In this document: positions 49,183 through 60,165 of the stretch, one piece after another | Layout of the letters: the number at the start of each line of letters is the position of its first letter | Numbering within the stretch: position 1 is the first letter of the stretch | Assembly: GCF_026914265.1 (NCBI RefSeq) | Contig: NC_069130.1 | Location: forward strand, 4,238,001-4,302,000 | Direction: 5' to 3' | Source of the DNA: Mya arenaria | Lineage: Eukaryota; Mollusca; Bivalvia; Myida; Myidae | Length of the DNA: 64,000 bases | Program-made: the position numbers and the translations under genes | Notes under the pieces: generated by a model | What the model was told of the DNA's origin: nothing | The model's input: the letters and a program-made list of their open reading frames with translations, nothing else | The model's database searches: none

Positions 49183-49262
49183 CATTGAGGCCTAGTGGTT
49201 ATAGTGCCTGATTTCTATTGTTCTTGTTTTAACCGGCGTGGACTCGCACCCCACTATAACCA
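49183..49262 (+). other. tRNA-like segment
   Basis: GAGGCCTAGTGGTTATAGTG looks like an A-box/D-arm and GGCGTGGACTCGCACCCCA like a degraded T-arm. The spacing is tRNA-like but pairing is poor. It is probably the tRNA-derived head of a SINE within the MITE. Confidence 0.4.
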
Positions 49263-49927
49263 AAACTTCTTTTATATTTAATTGTGTTTTTATCTTTCTG
49301 AAATATCAATATTATAAGTAAATAAATGTAAAATATTTTTTTTCAGATCCATAACTGAGTCAACTAATTTTGGGTCCGAAAACACGAGCAGTCCCTTGTA
49401 AAATGCATTTTTTATGACGAAATTAAGCATGGCAAATCATTGGGTGTGTTTAAAGCAAGATACTGTCGGCTGTAACCATTTAACAAATGTTGGCATTGCT
49501 CAAATATTGTAATGTATTAAATATAAATACTGTACTGTAGTAAATTTTGTATTATTGTAAATTACATTATATTCATCTTCAATAGAATCAGCTTTTTATT
49601 CTTTTATATTTCTTTCTTCTTTTATTCTTTTATACGAATATATATACGAATAAAATCTAAAACTTGATAAATGAAGTGACTACATCGACGAAATCTGCTT
49701 TCTTACTTTAGACCCCACTATTATTAGTTTGTATTCATGTATTAACAAAACAGTGTAATATGTATATCGAAAAGCACGGAGTGTGTCAACGCTTCATTGT
49801 ATTGGCGAACTTAATATTAAACTTTCCTAATAATTATCCTATTTTTCCGTTTACAGATCATGGTGAATTGACGCTGCTGTGGCCGAAGGACTAAACAGGC
49901 TGTTCAGAATAAAAGAACATAATTAGT

Positions 49928-52612
49928 ATGTTCAATAAAAATTTAAACATTTTCATCGTCCTCATATCCATTATCATTGTGAGTGGAAAAACAGAAGCGT
50001 GCTCAGATGAACAAAACTATCCGTTCTACACTACACAAGAGGGTAACACATGCAGAAAATGCCCACCTGGACACTATTTAGTTCAAGAATGTTCTATCAA
50101 CTATACAAACCTCACATGCCTGCCTTGTCAACCAAACACGTTCACTCCGTGCAATAATGCAGACAGAAAGTGTACTCCATGCCGGCCTGAATGTCCCGGT
50201 AATCATCGGCCAGATGATGAACAAAGGCAATTCATTAGTGAAAAGTGCACATCAACATCTGACATAGTGTGTTCCTGTGTCCAAGGGTATTGGAAGGAAC
50301 CTGGAGCGCACGGCGAATGTCGGACCATTTCTACATGCTCGGTCGGGGAGGGTGTGGCGAAATTAGGTGCGTACAATTATTTCATGAAATCATTGTAAAT
50401 GAACTCAATATACTATCATGGAAAATGATATATAACCTTATGTATATACTACTGTTAGAAAATTAACATAGTAAAGCTTTCTAGTCTATCATTTAATGAA
50501 ATCAAGTTCACAATCTAAATGAGCAGCACAGAGACAGTGCATAATTTAACGCCAGAAAGCGGTTTCGAACAGTCAGTTTTCGGCAATTCAAAGATTTTTG
50601 TTTGTAACTGTGTCGTCCTTGTGAGCATAATATAAAACTTCGATTTAATGGACGGTTTCTTTAATAGTAAATCCATGGTGATAACGTCAAACTATATGCC
50701 AATTCGCTGATGGCTGCAATCCCTTTTATTTGATGTGGACAGTCGATCGACTGGCTTTAGGTGTTGCACTTAAAATTTAATTCACTAACCGGATTTGGGC
50801 GGCTTAAAGTTGCTATCAATGCATTCAATGAATCGAAAAATTCACTGGCAAACAATAGTTATTATTATCAGGCTTATACAATATCAATTATTTTATTTCC
50901 CCCATTATTAGGGAGATTAATTGTTTTTGGTTGAGTCTTTTCTGGTCTTATATTGTCCATCCGTCTGTTCTTCCGTCTGTCTGTCCGACCCAAATCGATC
51001 CATATCTCTTCAACCGCTTGAAGATTTTTAAGTCACCACCCACAAATGTTTCTATATTGGGACGATATGTAGAACGCATGTAACAGCTTGCTCGGTTCAA
51101 GGTCGATGTCACATTTATAGGTCAAAGGTCATGTTACTACGCTCCATGTCTCTTTAACCGCTGGAAGGATTTTAAAATAACTACCGACAAATGTTCACCA
51201 TATAAAGACGACGTGCAGAGCGTATGTTACAATCAGCTCGGTTCAAGGTCAAGGTGATAGTTAGAGGAAAAAGTCAATATGACTGTATGTTTTGTCCGCT
51301 CGATATCTATTAAACCGCTTGAAATATTTTGCAATAACATGCCGTAAATGTTATTCTGAAAAATTTAGAGCACATGTTACGACCAGCTCGGTTCAAGTTT
51401 TAGGTCACATTAAGAGGTCAAAGGCCATTTGACTTTATTTCGTATCCTTTCTATATCTGATCTTCTTGAAGACTTTTCAAATAACTGCACACAAATGTTC
51501 ATCGTAATGAGAAGATGTGCTGAGCGCATACTACAACCAGCTCGGTTCAAGGTCAAGGTCACACGTAGAGGTCGAATTTCTTATGACTATAGTACTATAG
51601 TTCTTGTCTGCTCCATATCTCGTGAACCACTTGAAGATTTTCGAAAATTACTTAAAACAAAGTTAACCATATTGAGACGGCATGCATAACACATGTAACA
51701 ACCAGCTCGGTTAAAGGTCATGGTCACACATAGAGGTCAAAAGTCATATGACTATAGTTCGTATCCGCTACATATCGCTTGAACCGTTAATTAATGTAGG
51801 GGAGATAACTGTTTTTGATTTAAAAAACAACAACAACAACCGTATAGTTTTTATGTTGTTATTACAAGTGATTACCTAATGGTTTACGTGTATTTTGATT
51901 AATTTATATTGACAGCCTCAATGTTTTCGGACACAGTTTGTGTTCCTTGTGTCAACGGCAGCACATTTTCCGACTTTTCCTCGGCAAAGGAAGCTTGCAA
52001 AAATTGCACAGTATGTGAGAAGAAGGAAACCAGGTACCAACCATGTCTTCAAACGAGCAACTCTATTTGCAAACCGGTTTCCAGTACTGACAATGGTGTA
52101 CAGTCGCCGTCTAAAACGGGTAAGATTGAAGGATAGAAAGAACAAGTATTAGTGTTTCCTTGTGTTTATTCAATATCATAAACACTTTTATACCTAAGGC
52201 AGATGACCTTTTCTGAATGCAGAAATAGTTCTTCTTAATCCAATGACATAAAATGTGAAAAAAGACGAATCATAATTTCCAATGGGCTAACAAGCATTGT
52301 TCTTATTATTATTCAGATTATATTGGAAAAACAGAAATTTCTATGTTCTAAACAAATATGTATATATATAACCTTTGTCAATACATATGCATTGCAGTTA
52401 ATATTTGGCTGATAGTTGGCGTTGTGGTTGGGCTTGCTGTATTCGTAGGGATTGCCCTTGGAATAGCCTTTTGTCTGAGGAAAAAATGCTGCCATAGAAC
52501 CCTCCCTCAGTTTTCAGGACAGTCAACTGAGATGGAATCGCATGATATTGGTAAGTTTAAATATAATATTTAGTTGAACGTTCTGCTACTTTATGCTTGA
52601 ACGATACCAATA

Positions 52613-52665
<53 letters not shown>

Positions 52666-53114
52666 CTACCGCCACCACCACCACCACCAACAACAACAAC
52701 AGAATTCTGACTTAATTATTTAATGCTTCAGGCATACAGATTTTAGAAGTTCCTTGGCCTGCAACGAACCTCTCTGATGAACAGTTGTTAAAGATAACGG
52801 CAACGATTGGCAATGGCTGGGAACTGTTGGCTACTGCATTAGGCCTCGACAAAGCAGCTATTTTCAGAATTCAGCATGATAACAATCTTTGTGTAAACAC
52901 ACAGGTGTTTCAGGCACTAATTTCGTGGCGAAATAGGGTGGAAAGCCCAACACTCCGGTCGCTCTACCAAATAATGTCCAGTGAAAATGTGAGAAACATT
53001 GTTACGATCGAGTGGGAAAAGCTTAACTCTTTGATTAAAGCTATTTGCGTGGAAAACAATGATGTAATTGTTCCTGGAGATGAACCTTTGTACGATAGAT
53101 TTCACAACAATTGA
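49928..53114 (+). CDS. TNF receptor superfamily member with death domain (divergent paralogue 3)
   Basis: Exons 49928-50366, 51916-52119, 52398-52550 and 52732-53114 join in phase 1 throughout, giving 392 residues. Residues 1-24 are a signal peptide (IFIVLISIIIVSG). The ectodomain has cysteine-rich repeats (CRKCPPGHYLVQEC, TCLPCQPNTFTPC, SDIVCSCVQGYW, ACKNCTVCEKKE) with N-glycosylation motifs (NYTNLT). The span is at about 217-240 (IVGVVVGLAVFVGIALGIAF), followed by a CC-containing basic stretch. The death domain is at about 280-372 (LLKITATIGNGWELLATALG, AIFRIQHDN, ALISWRN) and keeps the typical tryptophan of helix 2, which the other two copies replace with tyrosine. The exon plan equals that of paralogues 1 and 2 but sequence identity is much lower, so this is an older duplicate. 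ATG choice: first Met before the signal peptide, shortly after a likely acceptor (TTTACAG at 49,849-49,855). Confidence 0.88.
50905..51815. mobile_element. element with internal tandem repeats, in intron 1 of TNF-receptor paralogue 3
   Basis: Direct copies of GGGAGAT.A.TGTTTTTG occur at both ends (50,911 and 51,799). Between them are about five tandem units of roughly 160 bp with CCATATCTCTTCAACCGCTT, GAAGATTTT and GCTCGGTTCAAGGTCAAGGT. A CCGTCTGT microsatellite lies near the left end. Non-coding. Confidence 0.65.
52614..52702. repeat. compound (ATC)n-(CAC)n-(CAA)n microsatellite before the death-domain exon
   Basis: About 18 ATC triplets, then CAC and CAA triplets, ending about 30 bp before the acceptor of exon 52732-53114. 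It lies where a branch point and pyrimidine tract are expected. Confidence 0.95.
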
Positions 53115-53379
53115 CTTTACACACTGATGATGAAATAACTGTTGATGTTTTTGTTTTTTGTATACTTCTGATTTATAATTTTGATGGTTTAAACTTTTAA
53201 ATTTAAACTTACGTCTTGGGTCTATCTTAACTTGTCCAGTGTAAACATACGTGGATGACATAGCATACATTAACTCCATTGCGCTATTTCTTTATTGTTT
53301 AGTCAACAATTATTTATCATCATCATTCTATAATCCCACATTTTAATCCTTGTTTTAAATATGGTTGAGCATAAACACA

Positions 53380-54905
53380 ATCTATGCACATAATTGGGTG
53401 GCTTTAGGAAAAAAGATTGGCACTGTTGACAATGTTTTTGCACTTCATGGACTCATTTCCCTTATGATTAACAATAATAAACAGTTATGTTGCGGTTTTA
53501 TAGATTTAAGCAAAGCTTTTGATTATGTGGTAAGACCCAAATCTTTGGCAGAAATTAACAAGACTTAGTGTCAGAGGTAAATTTTGTATGTAAATAACAC
53601 ATGTATGATTGTATCAAATCTAAAGTTAAATTAAGCAACACTCTGAGCAATGATTGTTCTTGTATGTTAGGAGTGCGGCAGGGTAAATGTTTATCTCCTT
53701 TGCTTTTCTCGTCATATCTAAATGACTTAAAGAAATGCTTTTACTAAATAGCTATTATGAAGGAATTGCGCTGTATATGTTTAAAATATGTTTTCTATTA
53801 TATGCAGATTATATTGTTCTATTATAACACCAGATGGCTTGCAGAAAGGTTCTGATAGTTTACTAGAGTATAGCAATAAATGGAAATGAAAGTAAATGTA
53901 AGAAAAATAAACAACGGTTATGGGTTTTAGAAAATCAGGATTATAACCAAGGAATCTAAATTTTAAATATAATGGTGAAATTGTAGAAATTGTTAATGCC
54001 TTTAGCAACTGAGGTATTGCTTACGGTGGCTCATTTAATCAGACCCAGACAACACTTGCGGATCAGTCAAGGAAAGCAATTTTTAAAATTAATAAATACT
54101 TGTACAATTTTACAAGTATTAAACACAGATTAGAATTATTTGATAAGCTTGAATTGCCAATTTTAAATTATGGATGTGAGGTCTCGGGTTTTTACACGGC
54201 AACTTATATTGAACGTGTTCATACTCAGTATTGTAAAATCATTTTAGGTGTCAAAAAGATCCACACAAAATAATTTTGTATATGGAATACTTGGTAGAGT
54301 TCCGTTAATTCTTGGTAGATTTTTATCATTAACTATTGGTTTAAATTAATCAAATCGAAGGAACATAAGTATGTGTACATTGTATATGAAATACTAAGAA
54401 ATGACATAGAATTGTTTCCAAATAAGAACACTTAGGCAAGTCTTTTACGTGAGATATCATCAGGATTTTATGATGTTTTTTTTCAAGGTGTTGGAAATGA
54501 ACAAGTGTTTTTTAAACTTAGTAAAGCAAAGATTAAAAGATAATTTTATTTCCACAAGAGCTTTATGTTATCGCGAAATAAGCTTCTGTATTGATTTAAA
54601 AACATATTTAAATGTCGTTATCATTCCAAAGCATAGAATAGCATAACGTAGATTACGCACATCTTCTCATCATCTTGCAATAGATAGGGTAAGATTGTAT
54701 AGGCAAACTAGTATTGCATACAATGATAGAAAATGTAATGTATGCGATAAATTAGATGATGAGTACCATTTTGTTATTAAATGTTGCCAAATTAATGATC
54801 TTAGAAAAATATACATTGATAAATATTACTGAGACCATGTATGTTACATTTATTGATCTCATGACTAACCAAAATGAGAATGCATTACGTAAACTGTCAA
54901 TAGTA
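53380..54905 (+). pseudogene. non-LTR retrotransposon, reverse transcriptase and C-terminal remnant
   Basis: Reverse-transcriptase motifs are recognisable in changing frames: CCGFIDLSKAFDYV at about 53,490, VRQGKCLSPLLFS at about 53,670, and YADYIVL at about 53,800, where the catalytic YADD has become YADY. Later fragments (CDKLDDEYHF near 54,740) fit the C-terminal region of LINE polyproteins. Many stops and frameshifts show it is dead. The 5' end is missing. Confidence 0.75.
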
Positions 54906-55324
54906 ATGATGCATATTTTGTATAAGTAGTGAATATATGGTCATTAGAACAATTTTCAGTGCCTAGTATGTACATGTAGAACTTGTGTTATTAAAACAGT
55001 CAGTTAATCTTATAAATGCACCCGCAATTTATTAATTAGCCCGTACTATCGTATAAAGAAAATAGACACCATGAATTACTGTCATATGCGCAGTACTTAT
55101 CTTCAATTAGTGTGTGTTTTTTTGGATTCAAGCCATTTTTGTAACCTTGTATCTGGAAATAAGGAAATTGACAGTTTTCGTAAATTAAGGGTTAACCCAG
55201 TTTTCTCCGTCAGAACACTTTGGACAAAGGGCGGTCAATAGGTTCAATTAAGTTTCTGAAGTTGACATTAAAATGTTGGGGCTTTAATGTATCCATCCAA
55301 AATCGCCTTCCACGTACGCGTTTG

Positions 55325-57200
55325 TGGAAATGTCACAGTCTGTAAATAGTTAGAAGATCCAGCAGCCCATATTTTGACAATACCCTATATGTTTTTGGAA
55401 TAGTTCCCCTGGAATGGTTATGATAGCCAATATATCTGCATAGCCTACTGTTAAATACTTGTTTAGTAAGATATTTGTTAGGTAACCGACACAAATGTCC
55501 ATAATGTCCAAAAGCAATCAGCTTCCTCACATCAATGAAATTTGCAATGGGAACAATCCCTATTGTACAAAGTGACCAGTCTGTACTGCTGCTTCTAGGT
55601 TGAGACTGCATATACTTCACACAATACCTGTGCGCTTTTTCCAACTTTAGTAGCTCCGAGGGTGAAATATTTGACCACACCTCGCAGCGATACAAACACT
55701 TCGGGATAACAACAGAAGTGTATATTGTATTTGACGTCAATGAATTTAATGTACCTGGGTGAACACCACTGTTGCAAATGCTTATAAACGTACCACACAT
55801 TTTAACACACGCGTCATCGATGGTTTCAGAAATACTAAGATATGCGTCACATTTAATTCCGAAGCGGGTATAATTTTTTGTCTCATTGATGATTTTATTA
55901 TTCAGTTTGAAGGTTCGTGCACTGCGCACGTTCGGGTTTTTGTTAAATACAATAATCCAGCATTTGTTAGCATTGTAAGTATATCTCCAGTGTCTTGATT
56001 AGTCTGCGCAAATGTCAAGCATTTTATTATGTCCATGAACGGAAAAGGAAATGAGTACCATGCATCTGCCACAGTGGGTGTTCCAAGTTTCATGTCATAC
56101 ATATACAAGCCTTGTCCACTAGTTTCTAGTAAGTTTATAATCTCATTGATATAAAGGAGATATATAATCGGCGATGACCTCTCCCCCTGGCTGGATCACG
56201 GTCGTACTGAGAACCAATATGATGTCTCCGTGGTAACGTACGCAGCTTGTCATCGCTGAATAACAGTTAGGTCTAGATCACACTCATTTCTCAGTTTGGA
56301 TTCCTGAGTGCCAAACAGTGTCGAAAGCCTTTCTGCAGTCCATAAACGCTACATAGATTTTAGACCATTGTTCGCGTGCAAAATCAACGCATTTCCGGAA
56401 CATGAAGGAAGTCATGCCACATCCAAGACCTTTTTGGAATCCTCCTTGCTGCTTGTTAATATGTTTCATTAAACACTCCTTAGAACGCCCTAAAAGAATA
56501 TGCTTAAATAGTGTAAAAATAGCGGATGAAAGCGTAATTGCTTGAAATTGTCCGGGTTATCTTTGAGCTTTCTGCCACCTTTATGAAACGTTATAATAAC
56601 TCCATCCTTACCGAGTAAGTAATACATCCAGTCCCAAGCATCAATGTAAACACGTTAGCAGTAATAGTTGATATAAAATCTTTAAATGCTCATACTGGAT
56701 TTTGTCCGCGCGTGCCGCTTTACCGCTCGGGAGCGAGGGTCTAGCGTCATGTACTGTATCCGGTGTTACTACACCACTGGGATCGGACTGCAGTTAGCTA
56801 AGAGTAGCTTGAACTTCAGAACTCACTATCTGCTCCCAGGAGATATCGGTGTCAAGGGTCACCGACGGCGTATTTAAATCTCGGAAGTAGTTACCCCATC
56901 CGTCCGTTATCACCTTTGTGTCACGTACCACTTTCCCGTTAAAGTTTGAACCTGAACACAGTTTGTTTTTACCAGCATATCTCCTGGCATTCACTAATTT
57001 CCAGAAAAACATTTGCATCAACTTCAGTCATTCGATCTAGGTCTTGGTCCAGTTTGTAAATATTGCGACACAAATTACCTATGCAGGCAGCTTAACTCGC
57101 ATGTTTACCGTTTGTAATCAACGTAAGACCTGTTTGTGCCACCAAGCTGCCCTCATTGAACGCATGTGATTATGTGCATTTTTGAGATAATCGTTCTAGT
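55325..57200 (-). pseudogene. second non-LTR retrotransposon remnant, minus strand
   Basis: In minus-strand order: a linker region (FFWKLVNARRYAG, WGNYFRDL near 56.8-57.0 kb), reverse transcriptase (QGGFQKGLGC, AFMDCRKAFDTVWH at about 56.3-56.45 kb), and a 198-codon C-terminal open stretch (VVIPKCLYRCEVWSNISPSE, GHYGHLCRLPNKYLTKQVF) at 55.33-55.93 kb. Frames are broken between the pieces. The sequence differs from the + strand element next to it, so it is an independent family or subfamily. Confidence 0.75.
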
Positions 57201-59055
57201 ACGGTTTTAAACATTTAATAAACGTTGTCTTTGTAGTACACAGCGCAGTAAGATGACAGTATGGAATGCAAAAAACACACACATATCAAACTCACAGTTA
57301 TTCGTTGGATATTGATTTTTTGTGTGTATGAAACGAATATAAAATAACATTATCTGGTATTTTTTCTTGTTTTTATGATATTTTATAGACGCAGTATGCT
57401 TTAACCCGGAATCCCTATCCGAATACCCACGTACGTGAAGGAGTTGCCATATCAAAAATCGTTAAAGAATCCGTAAACGCACACTTATTTGGACTACATA
57501 ACTAACTGCATGGCTTAGTTTCTTGATGTGTCCATACGCGGATTACGGTAAGAAAGAAGAAACAGAAACATCCGCATTTAATAACAATATTATATTCAAC
57601 ATTATATCTGAATGTGATTTGTACAGACTATTTGGTTCATTTGAATTCAAATATGCGATTTTTGTGTGTTGATACACGTTTTATTTTTTACGTGTAACAT
57701 TGCAATACACTTTATATTAGGTTCAACGGCATACGCTTTGTCAAGAGATTCAGGCATTTTGACACATTCTTATTCATAGCTACCACAGTTAGGAGTGATC
57801 GCATACGTGACTTTATTTATTGATCAGCAATTTGTGGTCTTTCAACACAAACTATCACTGCAAAATGACTCTTGACTTTTGTAATATAGAGATTTGATTC
57901 TTGAGTTTGTGAAGACAAATGATATTGCACCACAATGTTAGCGTTTGATTCAAAATGAGCGAAGTTAACAGTGTCATGCAAAGTATGAAGAACATTAATA
58001 TTTTTATGTCTCGGTAATTTATACGTCGCGGTGTTCGGGGTGCAAGGGTTCAAACCCAGAAATGCTGACTCTGAGAGAAATAGCCACGCACAATTTAGTT
58101 GAATGCAACAAAAAACCCATCTGCTTCTTTCAAAGTTTAATGTTGTGTGCTTAATAATACAAATTATACATTACACAAACATAACATGATAAATCTATGA
58201 AATACATGCACTTTAGCCTCAAGAAATAGCTACTCAAAATATAAGTTCCAGACAAAAACGTCTGTCTCCTTTAAAGTCTAATATAAAGTGCACGGTTGCT
58301 CGATGAAGTAAGAAACAGATTAGTAAAATGGAAATAGATGAAAAAGGAAATGAAAGTGAAAGTAGATATGCCTGATGATACACATATAAAGACAGATGAA
58401 CCATGACAAATACATAACACATGACCCATCGACATATAGAGATGAAAAAACAACACTAATTGATCTAAAGAAACGACCATACAAATGTCTGGCAACAAAC
58501 AACTTACTGTGTTCTTGTTTTGTGGCTCCAAAATGAAAGGCAAAACAATACAGATAAACATCATAAACATATATTTCCATATTCAATTTCGATTTTATGC
58601 ATCAGTAAATATTTATTTTCCGTCGGAATATCGATATCAGTTCAACGGTGTTCGTGCGTTTAATATGTATGCGAAAAGCTACAGAAACAAGCTCAGTAGC
58701 AAAAAGTTTAAACATAAACCCGGTTTAATTGCAAAAAGAATGGTGTTCGTGCGTTTAAGCTCTCATTCGTCCTGAAACATTTCATAAGAAACAAACTATC
58801 ATTCTTTCTAAATAGTTTTCTGAAATATCGTTAGAAGAAAACAGATCATAAGATCGTCTATGAAAGTTCTAATTTAGTAAAGATTTGAAGGTTAACAACG
58901 ATGAAATAAACTACGTTGTTAAACACATTTCTGAACAATCTGCCTACTGATGTGATACCATGTGTAAGCAAGTATAGGTTCTCATTGATTGTGGAATTCA
59001 GTTCGCGGTCATTTAAGGCTGCAGCAGTGGTGACAATAGGCATGGACCTTTTCGA
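57201..59055. other. intergenic, nothing recognised
   Basis: AT-rich DNA between a LINE remnant and a channel-gene remnant. Overlapping open frames near 58.3-58.8 kb are hydrophobic or low-complexity and have no supporting features. Confidence 0.4.
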
Positions 59056-59700
59056 AGCTTCCGGTTCCAGATTCAAGGTCAAGATTTAAATCCACGTGTC
59101 GTAGAAAAATTGAGAAGAAAATCCCGGTTATCAAGTTGATGGTCAACAGAAAATATCCAAGCAGAAAGGTGTCCAGCTTCTCGAAGAAGTTTACATGCAC
59201 GTTTTCACAAGGTTACCGGTAGGGCCTACAGGAACTACTTTGATACGATCACATGTGCGCTATAAGCAGGTAAGTGAACACTCATTGTTACCGAAAGCGT
59301 TTGCCAGCTTCAACTGAATGATCGTGTAGAAAACCGATAGGCAACTGAGGCAGAGCAGGCCGATGATAAACACAACGAAATTATGTGGCGACGTTTCGCT
59401 CATTATTGAAATGTAGACGAAGAAGGCCACGAAAGTCGTGGTAGGGAGCGAGAGCCTTTCTCATGGGAGTTGGACGATAACAACAAAACATATATTTTTA
59501 TGTTCAGGAACGCTAATAGCATGTGCGGAGCTACAAACGTAAATGTGGTAAAGTCACCCCGACGCTGGATTCGGAACTCGATGTCGATTTAGTAGTTGTA
59601 CTCGCAGTTATAGAGAACTCGACGTTGACACTTGACTAGAGAACGTTAGACGTTTCATGGCAACAGTCCGTTCTAATCAAGTATACAATCTGTTTTAAAG
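59056..59700 (-). pseudogene. Cys-loop ligand-gated channel (nicotinic-receptor-like) remnant
   Basis: Minus-strand pieces occur in the order of a pentameric channel C-terminal half. They are end of the ligand-binding domain (YNCEYNY, then IDIEFRIQRRGDFTTFTF, 59,620-59,530), first membrane helix (VAPHMLLAFLNI, about 59,520), a second-helix region beginning ERLSLPTTTFVAFFVYIS (59,475-59,405), third helix (NFVVFIIGLLCLSCLSVFY, about 59,385-59,330), and a last-helix segment (FFEKLDTFLLGYFLL, about 59,190-59,140). In-frame stops (after YNCEYNY and after NNECSLTCL) and a frameshift between helices 1 and 2 show it is broken. No N-terminal exons were found. The large intracellular loop is very short. 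Channel-family assignment is fairly secure; the subtype is not. Confidence 0.7.
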
Positions 59701-59954
59701 GATGTTTTATTGTTTAACTGTTCAACACACATTTGTAACAAATGGCCGAGTTTAGATATTAATTTAATGTATATGTCTAAAAAGACATAACTATAAAGCT
59801 TAAGGTAATTTGCTTTTCAGAAATTTTGTTGTGAGTTTGATGTTCATGAACACAGCATTAATATAAAATTTAACTAAGACAGGTTGACTTTAAAATAGCT
59901 TCTTCTTTGCATTCACATTTTTCCGATTTAAGATTCAATACAATTCTTTAAAAA

Positions 59955-60165
59955 TTGAATAAGAACAAGAACAACAGCAACAACCATACAAACATGTTCA
60001 ACAATAACATCGATATCAGCATCACCAATAACCATAGCAAAAATGTTCAGGATCCAGTACATATATTATGTTGCAGGGGCCAGCAACCTGATTACCAGGG
60101 TAACAGGAACAACAGGCTCGCACTGCTCTCACCCTCCGCCTGGGGTTTGAGTGAGCGTAATGCAG
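59955..60165 (+). pseudogene. decayed copy of XRN1 exon 12719-13089 (Gln-rich end)
   Basis: The stretch reads QQPDYQGNRNNRLALLSPSA, against QQGYQGNRNNRPVLLNPPP in XRN1. Nucleotides match in blocks: GAACAACAGCAACAACCATAC, ATATCAGCA.CACCAA, AGGATCCAG, TTACCAGGGTAACAGGAACA against TTACCAGGGAAACAGAAACA, and the exon end near GAGTGAGCG against GGTGAGAGAG. The Gln repeat has decayed and the frame is not extended upstream. It is about 47 kb from its source. Confidence 0.8.

Larger units (their letters stand above)
47819..49396. mobile_element. MITE of the 20.57-kb family, split by a nested insertion
   Basis: Starts TTAAAGGGACTCGCTCATG, like the 20,565 element, and shares GGTTTGTAAAATGCA and AACCCTTCAGGAA. 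After the nested repeat (47,994-49,151) it resumes with GTTGTGTGGTTAGTTGATT, matching GTTGCGTGATTGGTTAATT of the other copy. It ends near GGTCCGAAAACACGAGCAGT. A second left-end-like sequence (TTGTAAAATGCATTTTTTAT) follows directly, suggesting a head-to-tail truncated neighbour. Confidence 0.7.

Noticed and set aside
51429..51689. 86-codon open frame in intron 1 of TNF-receptor paralogue 3
   Set aside because: It lies in the roughly 160-bp tandem units of an intronic repeat element.
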